The notes: a model not told the origin generated them from the sequence alone. A stretch of DNA of 18,728 bases from an uncultured Bacilli bacterium (GCA_947632355.1 CANROY010000018.1:1-18728); one strand, 5' to 3'. Positions 7,555-15,416 are shown, numbered from the stretch's first letter. Translations and numbers: made by a program.

Positions 7555-9913
7555 ATTGCCATTTCCAGTCCGCAACTTCTGGCATATCAACGCCATATTC
7601 TTTTATATAGGATTCGTGTTTCTTAAGCATCTTCATACAGTAATTTTTACATTTTTCTTTTTCACAAGCAAATCCATTTAAATGGTCAAGGGCAAGTAAA
7701 ACTAAATGGAAACGGTCGACTTTATTTAACACACGCATATCAAAAGGTGTGGTAATACTTCCCTCTTCATTGTAACCACGAACGTGTAAGTTTTTATTGG
7801 TTCTTCGATAGGTAAGTTCGTGAATTAAATTAGGGTAACCGTGGAACGCAAATATAATGGGTTTGTCTTTTGTGAAAATTAAATCATAGTCTTTATCGGA
7901 AAGGCCGTGAGGGTGTAAAGATTCGGATTGGATTTTCATTAAATCAACAACATTTACAAAACGTGTTTTTAAACTTGGAAGATAGGTTCTTAAAATATTT
8001 GTTGCTGCAAGGCCTTCTAGTGTTGGCATATCCCCACATGTTGCGATAACTAAGTCCGGTAGACTTCCCTTATCATTACTAGCAAATCCCCATATACCAA
8101 TTCCCTTTGTACAATGCTGATCGGCTTCTTCCATAGATAACCATTGTGGTTTTGGATGTTTACTAGCAATTAAGACATTCACATAATCTTTGGTATCAAT
8201 AATATGATTAAAACAAGAAATTAAAGTATTCGTATCCGGTGGAAGATAAGCACGAACGATACTTGCTTTTTTCGTCATAATATGATTTAAAAAACCAGGG
8301 TCTTGATGCGTATAGCCATTATGGTCTTGTTGCCATACGTGACTCGTAAGAACTAAATTAAGAGAAGGTATAGGTTTACGCCAAGCAACATCTTTAGACA
8401 TTTTAAGCCATTTTGCGTGTTGACTAACCATAGAGTCAACTACTCTTATGAAGGCTTCATAACTATTAAAGAAGCCATATCTTCCGGTTAACAAATATCC
8501 TTCTAGCCAACCTTCACATGCATGTTCGGATAAATAGGAATCCATAACCACTCCATCGTTCGCTAAAAACTCATCTTTGTTTAAAATAGGAGCATTCCAT
8601 TTACGGTCGGTGACTTCAAAGATGTGATTCAAACGATTGGATAAAGCTTCATCCGGACTAAAAATACGGAAATTACGTTTTTCTTGATTGAGTTCAATTA
8701 AATCTTTAATATAAATGCCAAGTTCAGACATATCTTGGGCTACAACGGTTCCGGGTTTTAAAACCTCTACACCATACTTTTTAAAATTAGGTTTTTTAAG
8801 AGGAATGGTTAGAAGTCCACCATTGGCATTTGGATTAGAACCCATTCTTTGTATTCCAACCGGTGCTAACTCTTTATATATTTTTTTAAGACGTCCATTT
8901 TTGGTAAACAATTCTTCTGGATGATAACTTTTTAACCATTCTTCTAAACGTTTTAAACTTTCGGGATGGTCTTTTGTAACTTCAATCGGAATTTGGTGCG
9001 CACGAAAACACCCTTCGATTGTCTTTCCATCAATCTCTTTTGGTCCTGTCCATCCTTTTGGTGTACGAAGAACAATCATCGGCCATATGACACGTTCAGA
9101 AATATTTTTTTTACGAGCGTGGTTTTGAATTTCTTTAATTTTTTCAATCACCGTATCTAAAACCGTTGCCATATCTTCGTGCATTTGTTTTGGGTCTTCT
9201 CCACTCACATAGAATGGCTCCCATCCACAACCACGTAAGAAAGCATCCAACTCTGTAGAACTTATGCGGGATAAAACTGTTGGATTTGAAATTTTATAGC
9301 CATTTAAATGAAGAATAGGTAAAACGGCACCATCTGTAATAGGATTTAAGAATTTATTGGAATGCCAACTAGTAGCAAGGGCACCTGTTTCTGCTTCACC
9401 ATCTCCAATTACACAAGCAGCAATTAAACTTGGATTATCAAAAACGGCACCAAAGGCGTGTAGTAAACTATACCCAAGTTCTCCACCTTCGTTGATAGAA
9501 CCCGGTGTTTCAGGGGTAGCATGACTTCCTATTCCTTTTGGAAAACTAAATTGTTTACATAGTTTTTTTAAACCTTCTATATTTTCAGAAATTTCCGGAT
9601 AGATTTCACTATACGTTCCTTCTAAATACGTATTGGAAACAACGGCTTGTCCACCGTGTCCAGGTCCACAAACATAAATCATATTTAAGTTATACTTTTT
9701 AATCACACGATTTAAATGTACATAAACAAAGTTTTGTCCCGGAACCGTGCCCCAATGTCCTACCAATTTTGATTTTATATCGTCAAATGTTAATTCTCTT
9801 TGTAAAAGGGGGTTATCTTTCAAATAAAGTTGGGCAGCACTTAAATAATTGGCTGCTCGAAAGTAACCATCTATTCTTTTTACCATATCTTCTGTTAAAG
9901 TTGTATCACGCAT
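7553..9913 (-). CDS. xfp: D-xylulose 5-phosphate/D-fructose 6-phosphate phosphoketolase
   Basis: This thiamine-diphosphate enzyme cleaves xylulose 5-phosphate (and often fructose 6-phosphate) with phosphate to give acetyl phosphate and glyceraldehyde 3-phosphate (or erythrose 4-phosphate) in the cytoplasm. At 786 residues it is full length. Visible signatures are HWGT (53-56), GPGHGG (83-88), SHATPETPGS (130-139), EGGELGYS (142-149) and the cofactor-binding GDGEAETG (170-177). The central and C-terminal domains look complete (HQDPGFLNH, then the C-terminal Gly-rich region). The ribosome site is weak (AGGG about 11 nt upstream of ATG 9913). The gene appears monocistronic, flanked by terminators on both sides. 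It indicates heterofermentative or bifid-type sugar metabolism; acetate kinase and phosphotransacetylase are not in the window. Confidence 0.97.
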   Translation of the reverse strand: MRDTTLTEDMVKRIDGYFRAANYLSAAQLYLKDNPLLQRELTFDDIKSKLVGHWGTVPGQNFVYVHLNRVIKKYNLNMIYVCGPGHGGQAVVSNTYLEGTYSEIYPEISENIEGLKKLCKQFSFPKGIGSHATPETPGSINEGGELGYSLLHAFGAVFDNPSLIAACVIGDGEAETGALATSWHSNKFLNPITDGAVLPILHLNGYKISNPTVLSRISSTELDAFLRGCGWEPFYVSGEDPKQMHEDMATVLDTVIEKIKEIQNHARKKNISERVIWPMIVLRTPKGWTGPKEIDGKTIEGCFRAHQIPIEVTKDHPESLKRLEEWLKSYHPEELFTKNGRLKKIYKELAPVGIQRMGSNPNANGGLLTIPLKKPNFKKYGVEVLKPGTVVAQDMSELGIYIKDLIELNQEKRNFRIFSPDEALSNRLNHIFEVTDRKWNAPILNKDEFLANDGVVMDSYLSEHACEGWLEGYLLTGRYGFFNSYEAFIRVVDSMVSQHAKWLKMSKDVAWRKPIPSLNLVLTSHVWQQDHNGYTHQDPGFLNHIMTKKASIVRAYLPPDTNTLISCFNHIIDTKDYVNVLIASKHPKPQWLSMEEADQHCTKGIGIWGFASNDKGSLPDLVIATCGDMPTLEGLAATNILRTYLPSLKTRFVNVVDLMKIQSESLHPHGLSDKDYDLIFTKDKPIIFAFHGYPNLIHELTYRRTNKNLHVRGYNEEGSITTPFDMRVLNKVDRFHLVLLALDHLNGFACEKEKCKNYCMKMLKKHESYIKEYGVDMPEVADWKWQ

Positions 9914-9938
9914 ATTATCAAACCCTATTCTATTTATA

Positions 9939-9967
9939 AGTATAACCGAAAATGAAAAAAAATAGAA
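9939..9967 (-). promoter_or_regulatory. possible phosphoketolase promoter
   Basis: Minus strand TATACT (9939-9944) with TTCTAT 17 nt upstream (9962-9967). The -35 is poor and overlaps the preceding terminator, so only the -10 is persuasive. Confidence 0.33.
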
Positions 9968-9991
9968 GTCTAAAACTGCAAGACTCCTACT
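9953..9991 (-). terminator. intrinsic terminator of the M23 hydrolase gene
   Basis: Minus strand AGTAGGAGTCT, 9-nt loop, AGACTTCTATT (11 bp with two G-U pairs) followed by a run of T. The 5' arm includes the stop codon of the hydrolase gene. Confidence 0.75.
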
Positions 9992-10796
9992 TCTTTACTC
10001 GAATTTGTACAGCATCTATTTCTTTTCCTAAAATACCCGCATAGCCGTCATTGGTATCATCAAACTTTTCCACCCAGGAAAGCCAAGTAGCCCCTTTTAA
10101 ATGAACACGATATTCAAGGGTACAACTATCACTTTGCATTTGCACGCCATCAATAGTTTTTCCTAAATTACCAGCATAGTCTTCTCTATCCTTGACAATT
10201 GGTAGCCATTTGTTGTTCAGTTCGTGGACACGATAAGTAACACTTCCTTGTGTCAAATTGATGGTAAGCCCACTGACAACATTTCCTAAGTTTCCAGCAT
10301 AATCGCTGTCGTTTTCTACATTTGGTAGCCACTTTTTCTTAACCGAATCATACGTTTGATAAAGGACACTTATTTTCTCTTTGTTATTTGGTAAATCGGC
10401 ATCAATATAAGGTGTTGGATTGATGCGTACATCTTTTTCATTTCGTACTTCAAAGTGAAGATGAGCACCATACGCTTTTCCCGTTTCTCCCATCTCTCCT
10501 AAAAGGTCGCCTTGTTTTACTTTCTCACCTTTTTTGACATTCACATTTTTTAAATGAGCATACAAAGTATACATTCCATTATTATGTTTCAGTTTCACGT
10601 AGTTTCCATAAGTGGCATCTCCAGTTGTATTCGTATTACGAACTTGACCGGTCTTACACGCCACAACTATTCCTTCACTATGAGCCATTACATCTGAAAC
10701 TTTATTCTTTTCTTTTACCAAATCAATTCCTTTATGGCTAATGGCATTATATTTTTGGGTAATTTGATTGGTAGCATTATATAAAACTCGACTCAA
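9987..10796 (-). CDS. M23 (LytM-type) peptidoglycan endopeptidase with three ChW-like repeats
   Basis: The start is placed at TTG 10796 (MSRVLYNATNQ) because AAGGAGG sits 9 nt upstream; the earlier ATG has no ribosome site. It has 269 residues. The M23 domain (about 10-130) carries the zinc ligands His21 and Asp25 (HKGID) and His114, with His112 (HLHFEV) and His81 (YAH). M23 enzymes cut peptide cross-bridges of cell-wall peptidoglycan. The C-terminus has three repeats of W-x-x-x-V...(D)xYAGxLG...(I/V)xxxxI, matching the ChW wall-binding repeat. From this start there is no signal peptide, as in phage-type endolysins, so how it would reach the wall is unclear. The small gene at 10862-11155 lies 65 nt upstream in the same direction. 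Confidence 0.88.
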   Translation of the reverse strand: MSRVLYNATNQITQKYNAISHKGIDLVKEKNKVSDVMAHSEGIVVACKTGQVRNTNTTGDATYGNYVKLKHNNGMYTLYAHLKNVNVKKGEKVKQGDLLGEMGETGKAYGAHLHFEVRNEKDVRINPTPYIDADLPNNKEKISVLYQTYDSVKKKWLPNVENDSDYAGNLGNVVSGLTINLTQGSVTYRVHELNNKWLPIVKDREDYAGNLGKTIDGVQMQSDSCTLEYRVHLKGATWLSWVEKFDDTNDGYAGILGKEIDAVQIRVKK

Positions 10797-10861
10797 AAAT
10801 AAATTCCTCCTTCTACTATAAAGTATGTAGGAACCTTTTTTTGGTATTTGCATATGCACAT

Positions 10862-11155
10862 TTATTTTCTATTTCGTGTAGGTTTTGGACATTCATAAGA
10901 AATTTTATCTTTAATTTCTTCATAAAAACGATTGTAAAGAAGAAAGACATTTTTTAAAATACTTTTTGCTTCTTCTATAGAAATTCCGTAATATTTGGAA
11001 ACCGTTTCTAAAGTCGTGTCGGGAATGGCTAAGGTATTACATAGGGCTTTTTCTTTCGCATTTAATAAATGCAAAATGTGCAGGTAAGCCCCATTTTTTA
11101 TAATTTTTTTGATTTCGTAATTAAATTCTACTTCTTCATCAAATTGATTTTTCAT
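10862..11155 (-). CDS. small protein of unknown function
   Basis: The start is placed at ATG 11155 (MKNQFDEEVEFNY), with GAGAGGG 8 nt upstream; the longer frame would run into tRNA-Pro. It has 97 residues, is soluble and mostly helical. Residues 45-75 (TLAIPDTTLETVSKYYGIS, then IEEAKSILKNVF) could form a helix-turn-helix-like unit, but I do not recognise a family. It sits between tRNA-Pro and the M23 hydrolase gene, all on the same strand. Co-transcription with the hydrolase is plausible. Confidence 0.6.
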   Translation of the reverse strand: MKNQFDEEVEFNYEIKKIIKNGAYLHILHLLNAKEKALCNTLAIPDTTLETVSKYYGISIEEAKSILKNVFLLYNRFYEEIKDKISYECPKPTRNRK

Positions 11156-11242
11156 AACCATTTCCCTCTCTATTTCTATCATATAGAATTTTTTAGAAAA
11201 TAACAAGAAAAAACTCCGTAAAATACGGAGAATTAAACAAAA

Positions 11243-11319
11243 TGGTCGGAAAGACAGGATTTGAACCTGCAACCCCTTGGTCCCAAACCAAGTGCTCTAC
11301 CAAGTTGAGCCACTTTCCG
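11243..11319 (-). tRNA. tRNA-Pro (UGG)
   Basis: A complete 77-nt cloverleaf on the minus strand with encoded CCA. The acceptor is CGGAAAG/CTTTCCG. The anticodon stem CTTGG/CCAAG encloses loop TTTGGGA, giving anticodon TGG. The T arm carries GGTTCAAATCC. It stands alone. Confidence 0.96.
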
Positions 11320-11331
11320 ATTACTTATATT

Positions 11332-11362
11332 ATTATATCATTAATTTATAAAAATGCTACAA
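11332..11362 (-). promoter_or_regulatory. probable tRNA-Pro promoter
   Basis: TATAAT (11332-11337, minus strand) lies about 12 nt upstream of the tRNA. A TTGTAG -35 candidate is at 11357-11362, with a long 19-nt spacer. Confidence 0.42.
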
Positions 11363-11439
11363 AAATTTTACTTTTTGCATCAGTACAAGAGTAATCTTAA
11401 CATAAAATTTTAGTTTTGTGAACCCTTTTTTATCATTTT

Positions 11440-11928
11440 TTAGTAATCACTGTTTAGTCGTTTCGTAATAATTCTTTTTTTCTTATAGGTTTCTTCTTGT
11501 AAGTCTTCTATGGTGAAGTTTAGTAAATCTTTTAGGTGAAATAACTCTACAACTAATCTTTTTAAAACATTCTTATCAAGAGTTTTACTAAATTCAACGC
11601 CAAGGGAATATAAAAGTAAAAAAGTATCTACCATATTTTGATTTTGAGAAAGCGGAAATTCTTCTTCTAAAGAAATACTCAAAATATTGCAAAAATAAAG
11701 GAGAATAAATAAACAATCGATGTATTCTTCTAAAATCACTTCTTTTTCACTAGGACCCTTATTAGACCAAAACTTAAAGCATCTTGTTTCATTGGCAAGT
11801 TCTCCTAGTTCTACTAAAAGTTCTAATGTATATTTGCGTATATTTTCTGAAGATTTAATATTGTATTGTTGTGAAAATAAGGTATCAATATATTTACTTT
11901 GTTTATAAATTTCTTCTAATTCTTTCAT
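11440..11928 (-). CDS. dimeric-type dUTP diphosphatase (all-alpha MazG-like superfamily)
   Basis: This 162-residue all-helical protein carries the metal-binding pattern ExxE...ExxD: Glu40 and Glu43 in ELGELANETR, then Glu68 and Asp71 in EEYID. FKFWSNK after the first motif is typical of the dimeric dUTPase family, which hydrolyses dUTP to dUMP and pyrophosphate and keeps uracil out of DNA. Many relatives are found in phages and Gram-positive bacteria. ATG 11928 has AAAGGG about 11 nt upstream. Two tiny overlapping ORFs with a promoter and a good ribosome site lie directly upstream on the same strand. Another nucleotide pyrophosphatase of this fold is the main alternative. Confidence 0.82.
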   Translation of the reverse strand: MKELEEIYKQSKYIDTLFSQQYNIKSSENIRKYTLELLVELGELANETRCFKFWSNKGPSEKEVILEEYIDCLFILLYFCNILSISLEEEFPLSQNQNMVDTFLLLYSLGVEFSKTLDKNVLKRLVVELFHLKDLLNFTIEDLQEETYKKKRIITKRLNSDY

Positions 11929-11950
11929 ACGGCAAAACCCTTTCTAATAA

Positions 11951-12097
11951 CTATTGCATTTTCTTGAATAGTCTTTTGATTAAAGATATTGGTTTATTAG
12001 AATTTTCTACATTTTGTTCTTTGGAATTAACAAGTTTAACTTCTTGCCTTTCAAAAGCCGTAGAAGAAGGGCTATTTTTGTATTCTTCTATTTGCAT
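11951..12097 (-). CDS. 48-residue small ORF upstream of dUTPase
   Basis: ATG 12097 opens a 48-codon frame (MQIEEYKNSPSSTAFERQEV, ending KRLFKKMQ) that stops 22 nt before the dUTPase start. It has no clear ribosome site of its own but overlaps the 20-residue ORF at 12072-12134, which has a strong one. It could be a coupled small protein. Alternatively it is the second half of a single gene (combined N-terminus MLEVEKLDSELY) broken by a frameshift. The composition is hydrophilic, with a basic C-terminus. No family is recognised. Confidence 0.35.
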   Translation of the reverse strand: MQIEEYKNSPSSTAFERQEVKLVNSKEQNVENSNKPISLIKRLFKKMQ

Positions 12098-12134
12098 TAT
12101 ATAATTCACTATCTAACTTTTCAACTTCTAACAT
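12072..12134 (-). CDS. 20-residue ORF with strong ribosome site
   Basis: ATG 12134 is preceded by AGGGAGG at good spacing and, further upstream, by a TATAAT element. The frame reads MLEVEKLDSELYNANRRIQK and stops at TAG (12072-12074). It overlaps the start of the 48-residue ORF in another frame. The good start signals suggest translation truly begins here. A leader peptide or the 5' end of a frameshifted gene are both possible. Confidence 0.33.
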   Translation of the reverse strand: MLEVEKLDSELYNANRRIQK

Positions 12135-12160
12135 ATAAAAACCTCCCTATTTAGTCAACT

Positions 12161-12189
12161 ATTATACAACAACTCATTTACAATTGGAA
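12161..12189 (-). promoter_or_regulatory. probable promoter of the small-ORF/dUTPase unit
   Basis: TATAAT (12161-12166, minus strand) with TTCCAA (12184-12189) 17 nt upstream, ahead of AGGGAGG and ATG 12134. Confidence 0.48.
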
Positions 12190-12207
12190 TAGTATTTAAA
12201 ACCTACA

Positions 12208-12232
12208 AAGAAAAAATCCCAAAAACAGGGAT
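12208..12232 (-). terminator. intrinsic terminator of the KilA-N gene
   Basis: Minus strand ATCCC, loop of 7, GGGAT, then TTTTTC, directly after the stop of the KilA-N gene at 12235. The stem is only 5 bp, but the T run and position are good. Confidence 0.6.
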
Positions 12233-12234
12233 AA

Positions 12235-13095
12235 CTATTTAATATCGATTAATTTTTTATTTAAGTTTTCTAATTCTTTTATAGACTTATCATTTTCTAA
12301 GATTTTCATTTGCCTAATAGCCGAATTATTCAACTTTATCAATCTTTCGTTTTGTGGTATACCATCGTTAATAAGTTCAGCATTAGTATTTTCTAAATTG
12401 CATAAAATGAGTAAATGTCTTAAGTCCGTATAATCTCGAATATTACCTTCAAGATTAGGATTTTTATCTCGCCATTCTTTTGCAGTCATTCCAAATAAAG
12501 CAACATTTAAAACGTCCGCTTCTTCTGCATACGCAAATTGTTTTTGCTTTTCAGTTAATTTAGGAATAATATTTTCTTTAATTGAATCGGTATGAATATG
12601 ATAATTAGATTTAGCAAGCATCCTACTAGCCGTCCACTCCACTTTATATTGATAGGCTTCATTCTTTTTCAATCTTTCAAATTCTTGGATAACATATAAT
12701 TTAAATTCTGGAGATAGCCAACTTGCAAATTCTAAAGCTATATCACTACAAGCGTACGTTCCACCATTATTACCGGATTTAGATATTATTCCGATTGCAT
12801 CGGTTTCTTTAATCCATTTTTGTGGAGACATATAAAAACTATTTTTACCTGCTAAAGATTCAAAGGTCGTAAATTCGATACCTTTGAAATTTTCGTTATT
12901 TAATTTTTCCCACAACCCTAAATAGGCAATAACATCTCTATTACGCATCCACGTTTGAATGGGAATTTTTGGTTCCTCAGGGTTAGCGTACCTAGCTAAA
13001 TCCGTAAGAGAAATATATTCTCTATTTCCTATTCTCATAACATTAATTTTATTATTATTCACATTGATTTCTAATTTTATTAGTTCTTTATTCAT
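12235..13095 (-). CDS. KilA-N domain protein
   Basis: The start is placed at ATG 13095 (MNKELIKLEI), preceded by AAGGGGG; the longer frame begins inside that ribosome site. It has 286 residues. The KilA-N domain spans about residues 15-145 (YISLTDLARYA, IQTWMRNRDVIAYLGLWE, KWIKETDAIGI, GGTYACSDIALEFASWLSP, EFKLYVIQEFERLK). The C-terminal part contains LTEKQKQFAYAEEADVLNVA and GMTAKEWRDKNP and ends in a charged helix. KilA-N domains bind DNA and occur in phages, large DNA viruses and bacterial accessory regions; the precise role is unknown. It is monocistronic, with a terminator close behind. A short remnant of a sister copy lies at 17780-17861. Confidence 0.87.
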   Translation of the reverse strand: MNKELIKLEINVNNNKINVMRIGNREYISLTDLARYANPEEPKIPIQTWMRNRDVIAYLGLWEKLNNENFKGIEFTTFESLAGKNSFYMSPQKWIKETDAIGIISKSGNNGGTYACSDIALEFASWLSPEFKLYVIQEFERLKKNEAYQYKVEWTASRMLAKSNYHIHTDSIKENIIPKLTEKQKQFAYAEEADVLNVALFGMTAKEWRDKNPNLEGNIRDYTDLRHLLILCNLENTNAELINDGIPQNERLIKLNNSAIRQMKILENDKSIKELENLNKKLIDIK

Positions 13096-13139
13096 ATTTA
13101 CCCCCTTAATCACTAAAAATATTTTATCATAAATTATTG

Positions 13140-13184
13140 AATATTAAAACTCGAACTTATCAATAATTTAAAAAGTCCGAGTTT
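13140..13184 (-). terminator. long hairpin terminator after the tandem Cys-His-Asp genes
   Basis: AAACTCGAACTT (13147-13158) pairs with AAGTCCGAGTTT (13173-13184) over 12 bp with one G-U; on the minus strand TTTTAATATT follows. It lies about 95 nt past the stop at 13277. In between, a second hairpin (GCAAAA/TTTTGC flanked by GGTGC and GCACC, 13196-13223) has no T tail. Confidence 0.55.
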
Positions 13185-13276
13185 CCTATCAATCTGGTGC
13201 GTTTGCAAAAGAGTTTTTGCACCTTACAATTCATCACATTTGATAAATTAATCACAAGCTATTTTAAAAAATAATT

Positions 13277-13969
13277 CTACCTTTTTTCAGATTTTGTAGT
13301 TTCTTCTTTTAAACACTTCTGAAATGTTTGGTTCATTTCTTCATAAACTTGCCTTTCATCATACTGAATTGACTTTAAATATTCATTTAATTCTTTTTTA
13401 AAATCTTCATTAGTTCCCATCTCAGCAATTCCTTGAACTAAAGGAATCATTACACATAAATCGATTCTTTTTCTTCCGTTAGGTTGAAAATCACTTAATT
13501 TAGTATTTACTATATCTTCATAAAATTGTTTATTAGAATCACAAAAATTTTTATATTCTTCTATGGTAGTTTTAGAAACATTAAATGGTTTATATATTTC
13601 ATAATAGGTTTGTTTTTTAAATCTAAGTAATAGCGATGGATCATAGCAATAACCATCCATTTCAATCCACCCGTGTCCAGCATTTTCTTTTCCATATCTT
13701 AACTCTAAATCTTTATTACCACCACGTACTAAAACTGCATTAGGAAAGCAGAAAAACATATATAAACTTCTGTCATAACATTTACCTGGTGCAAATGTAG
13801 GTCTTAAATACTTCATGTGTATAGATATGGGTAAACAACTAATATAAGTATGACTCATTTTTTCATAAAATTCATCATCAAAAGGTACAATATCACCATC
13901 ATCTACACCTTTTTTTAATAAAAGTTGCATCCTACTAAAATATAATCCTTTTTTTATATTATCAAACAT
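13277..13969 (-). CDS. unknown protein with Cys-His-Asp arrangement, second of a tandem pair
   Basis: A 230-residue soluble protein clearly related to its upstream neighbour at 13971-14675. Shared features are LLLKKG...FDDEFYEKM near the N-terminus, GKCYDRSLYM (Cys64), a His in GHGWIEMDG (His99) and YDPS (Asp110). Cys, His and Asp in that order and spacing suggest a transglutaminase-like or papain-like fold; this is inference from the motif only. The C-terminus is helical and charged (about residues 125-230). The ATG lies one base after the upstream stop, so translation is almost certainly coupled. No secretion signal is present, so it would act in the cytoplasm. I do not recognise the family by name. 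Confidence 0.68.
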   Translation of the reverse strand: MFDNIKKGLYFSRMQLLLKKGVDDGDIVPFDDEFYEKMSHTYISCLPISIHMKYLRPTFAPGKCYDRSLYMFFCFPNAVLVRGGNKDLELRYGKENAGHGWIEMDGYCYDPSLLLRFKKQTYYEIYKPFNVSKTTIEEYKNFCDSNKQFYEDIVNTKLSDFQPNGRKRIDLCVMIPLVQGIAEMGTNEDFKKELNEYLKSIQYDERQVYEEMNQTFQKCLKEETTKSEKR

Positions 13970-13970
13970 A

Positions 13971-14675
13971 TTATTTTTTCAACCCCATTCTTTTCATATC
14001 TTCATCTATTTCTTGACATATATCATCATAATTAATTACTTTTTTAAAATATTCTATTTCTCTTTGCAATAATTCTATTCCTAAAAAAGAGTACATTTCT
14101 GTTGGTCTTCCATATGACAATTCAATCATTGGTAGTATAAAAGGAGAAGCATATTTATCTTTTTCAATATCTTCGGGTTGATAGTATTCATCAGATTTAA
14201 CAAATTCTATTATAGATTGTTTATTATTTATATGTCTAACTTTGGGATTTTCCATTAACCAATATAATTTTTTATTATAAGCAAAGCCAGATGAAGTATC
14301 ATAAATAATATGTTGTCCATCTTTTGTAATTCTTTCAACAATGCAATGATCCGCAAATAATGGATCATCACGATCAACAATTTGTGGATTTAATTTTAAG
14401 CTATCTATAGTAGCATAAACAAGTTGAACATCATCTTCTTCATCTAAAAATGCTCTAGACATTAATAATGCTCTATCGTAGCAATACCCATTAGACATAC
14501 CATTAGATAATAATATTATTGATGCAGGTATTCCACCATAATAAATATTTCTTAATTTTTCTATTAAAGCATCATCATAAGGTGCAATATACCCATTTTT
14601 TAATCCCCATAATAATAATTGATTTGATTTATAATTATGTAACTTCCATTTCATATTTTGCAATTTTGTTGTCAT
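13971..14675 (-). CDS. unknown protein with Cys-His-Asp arrangement, first of a tandem pair
   Basis: The start is placed at ATG 14675 (MTTKLQNMKWKL), with AAGGGGTG about 8 nt upstream; a longer frame begins in the promoter region. It has 234 residues. It shares with the next gene LLLWGLKNG, YDDALIEKL, NGYCYDRALLM (Cys65), DHCIVER (His110) and IIYDTSSG (Asp126). The order and spacing of Cys, His and Asp resemble a transglutaminase-like or papain-like catalytic site, though no activity can be assigned. It has no signal peptide or membrane helix. The two genes form a tight two-gene unit, with long AT-rich noncoding DNA upstream. Low GC and isolation suggest an accessory locus. Confidence 0.68.
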   Translation of the reverse strand: MTTKLQNMKWKLHNYKSNQLLLWGLKNGYIAPYDDALIEKLRNIYYGGIPASIILLSNGMSNGYCYDRALLMSRAFLDEEDDVQLVYATIDSLKLNPQIVDRDDPLFADHCIVERITKDGQHIIYDTSSGFAYNKKLYWLMENPKVRHINNKQSIIEFVKSDEYYQPEDIEKDKYASPFILPMIELSYGRPTEMYSFLGIELLQREIEYFKKVINYDDICQEIDEDMKRMGLKK

Positions 14676-15195
14676 CCTAAACACCCCTTTTTTTGAATTG
14701 TTGTATATATTAACACAAAAAGTGAATTTTTGCAAATTCACCTCCCATATTGATAGTTTATAGTTTTTCTAAAATGAAATTATATAACACATTCTAATCA
14801 GTTTCATATATGTACATACTCATAAACCATTAATTATTTTCAGTATTACTTTACTACAATATTTTTTATATAAATTAATACTAAATTTTATTATCAAAAA
14901 TTCATCTTTTCAAAACTGAATAAAATTTCAAGTACAAACAGGATATGGGAATGCACCACGAAATTTCAAAACCCTTTAAAATAAGGGATTTTTTCATACC
15001 GTAAGTGCACCACCAACCATTTCCACACTTGCGAAAATAACTATTTTATACCTTTTTATAATTGAAATTTAGTAGCAAAATCATTTTAACTCTTTATTTA
15101 TAAAGCCTTCTTATCAACTATTTTTCAACTAGTTTGATTTACAGGAAAAAGTTTTAATTCTATGGTCCTTTTTGTAATGATACACCTCCAGAGAA
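14676..15195. other. gene-poor AT-rich stretch
   Basis: About 520 bases with no supported gene. It contains the presumed leader of the tandem pair (14676-14760). A higher-complexity island lies at about 14930-15040, with a terminator-like hairpin at 14972-14994. A minus-strand frame of 31 codons (14902-14997) lacks a ribosome site. The island may be the remnant of an element inserted near tRNA-Arg, but nothing proves it. Confidence 0.5.
14972..14994 (+). terminator. terminator-like hairpin in noncoding DNA
   Basis: CCCTT, 6-nt loop, AAGGG, then ATTTTTTC on the plus strand. No plus-strand gene precedes it, so it could belong to a small RNA or to a decayed element. Confidence 0.35.
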
Positions 15196-15227
15196 TAAAA
15201 AAGCCCATAACGTCAATGTTATGAACT
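15196..15227 (-). terminator. intrinsic terminator of tRNA-Arg
   Basis: Minus strand AGTTCATAAC, 6-nt loop, GTTATGGGCT (10 bp with two G-U pairs) followed by TTTTTTATT, about 40 nt past the tRNA 3' end. Confidence 0.75.
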
Positions 15228-15266
15228 TATATTCATAAATCGCGAGTGTGCGACTTTCAACCTCTA

Positions 15267-15343
15267 TGGTGCACCCAAAGGGAGTCGAACCCCTAACCTT
15301 TAGATCCGTAGTCTAACGCTCTATCCAATTGAGCTATGGGTGC
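15267..15343 (-). tRNA. tRNA-Arg (ACG)
   Basis: A complete 77-nt cloverleaf on the minus strand with encoded CCA. The acceptor is GCACCCA/TGGGTGC. The anticodon stem TTAGA/TCTAA encloses loop CTACGGA, giving anticodon ACG (read as ICG after deamination). It has its own promoter and terminator. Confidence 0.96.
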
Positions 15344-15363
15344 ATTTTTCAAAACGCAACTTC

Positions 15364-15392
15364 ATTATAGTATAGACCACTTAAAAAATCAA
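15364..15392 (-). promoter_or_regulatory. tRNA-Arg promoter
   Basis: TTGATT (15387-15392), 17-nt spacer, TATAAT (15364-15369) on the minus strand, about 20 nt upstream of the tRNA. The -35 lies inside the preceding terminator. Confidence 0.62.
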
Positions 15393-15416
15393 GTGATTTT
15401 CCTAAAAAAACACTTG
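15383..15416 (-). terminator. terminator of the Xre/small-protein unit
   Basis: Minus strand CAAGTG, 15-nt loop, CACTTG, then ATTTTTT, starting at the base after the stop codon at 15417. Confidence 0.55.

Noticed and set aside
14902..14997. Minus-strand 31-codon frame starting MKKSLILKGF
   Set aside because: No ribosome site or promoter; the frame is open further upstream without a start. Treated as noncoding.
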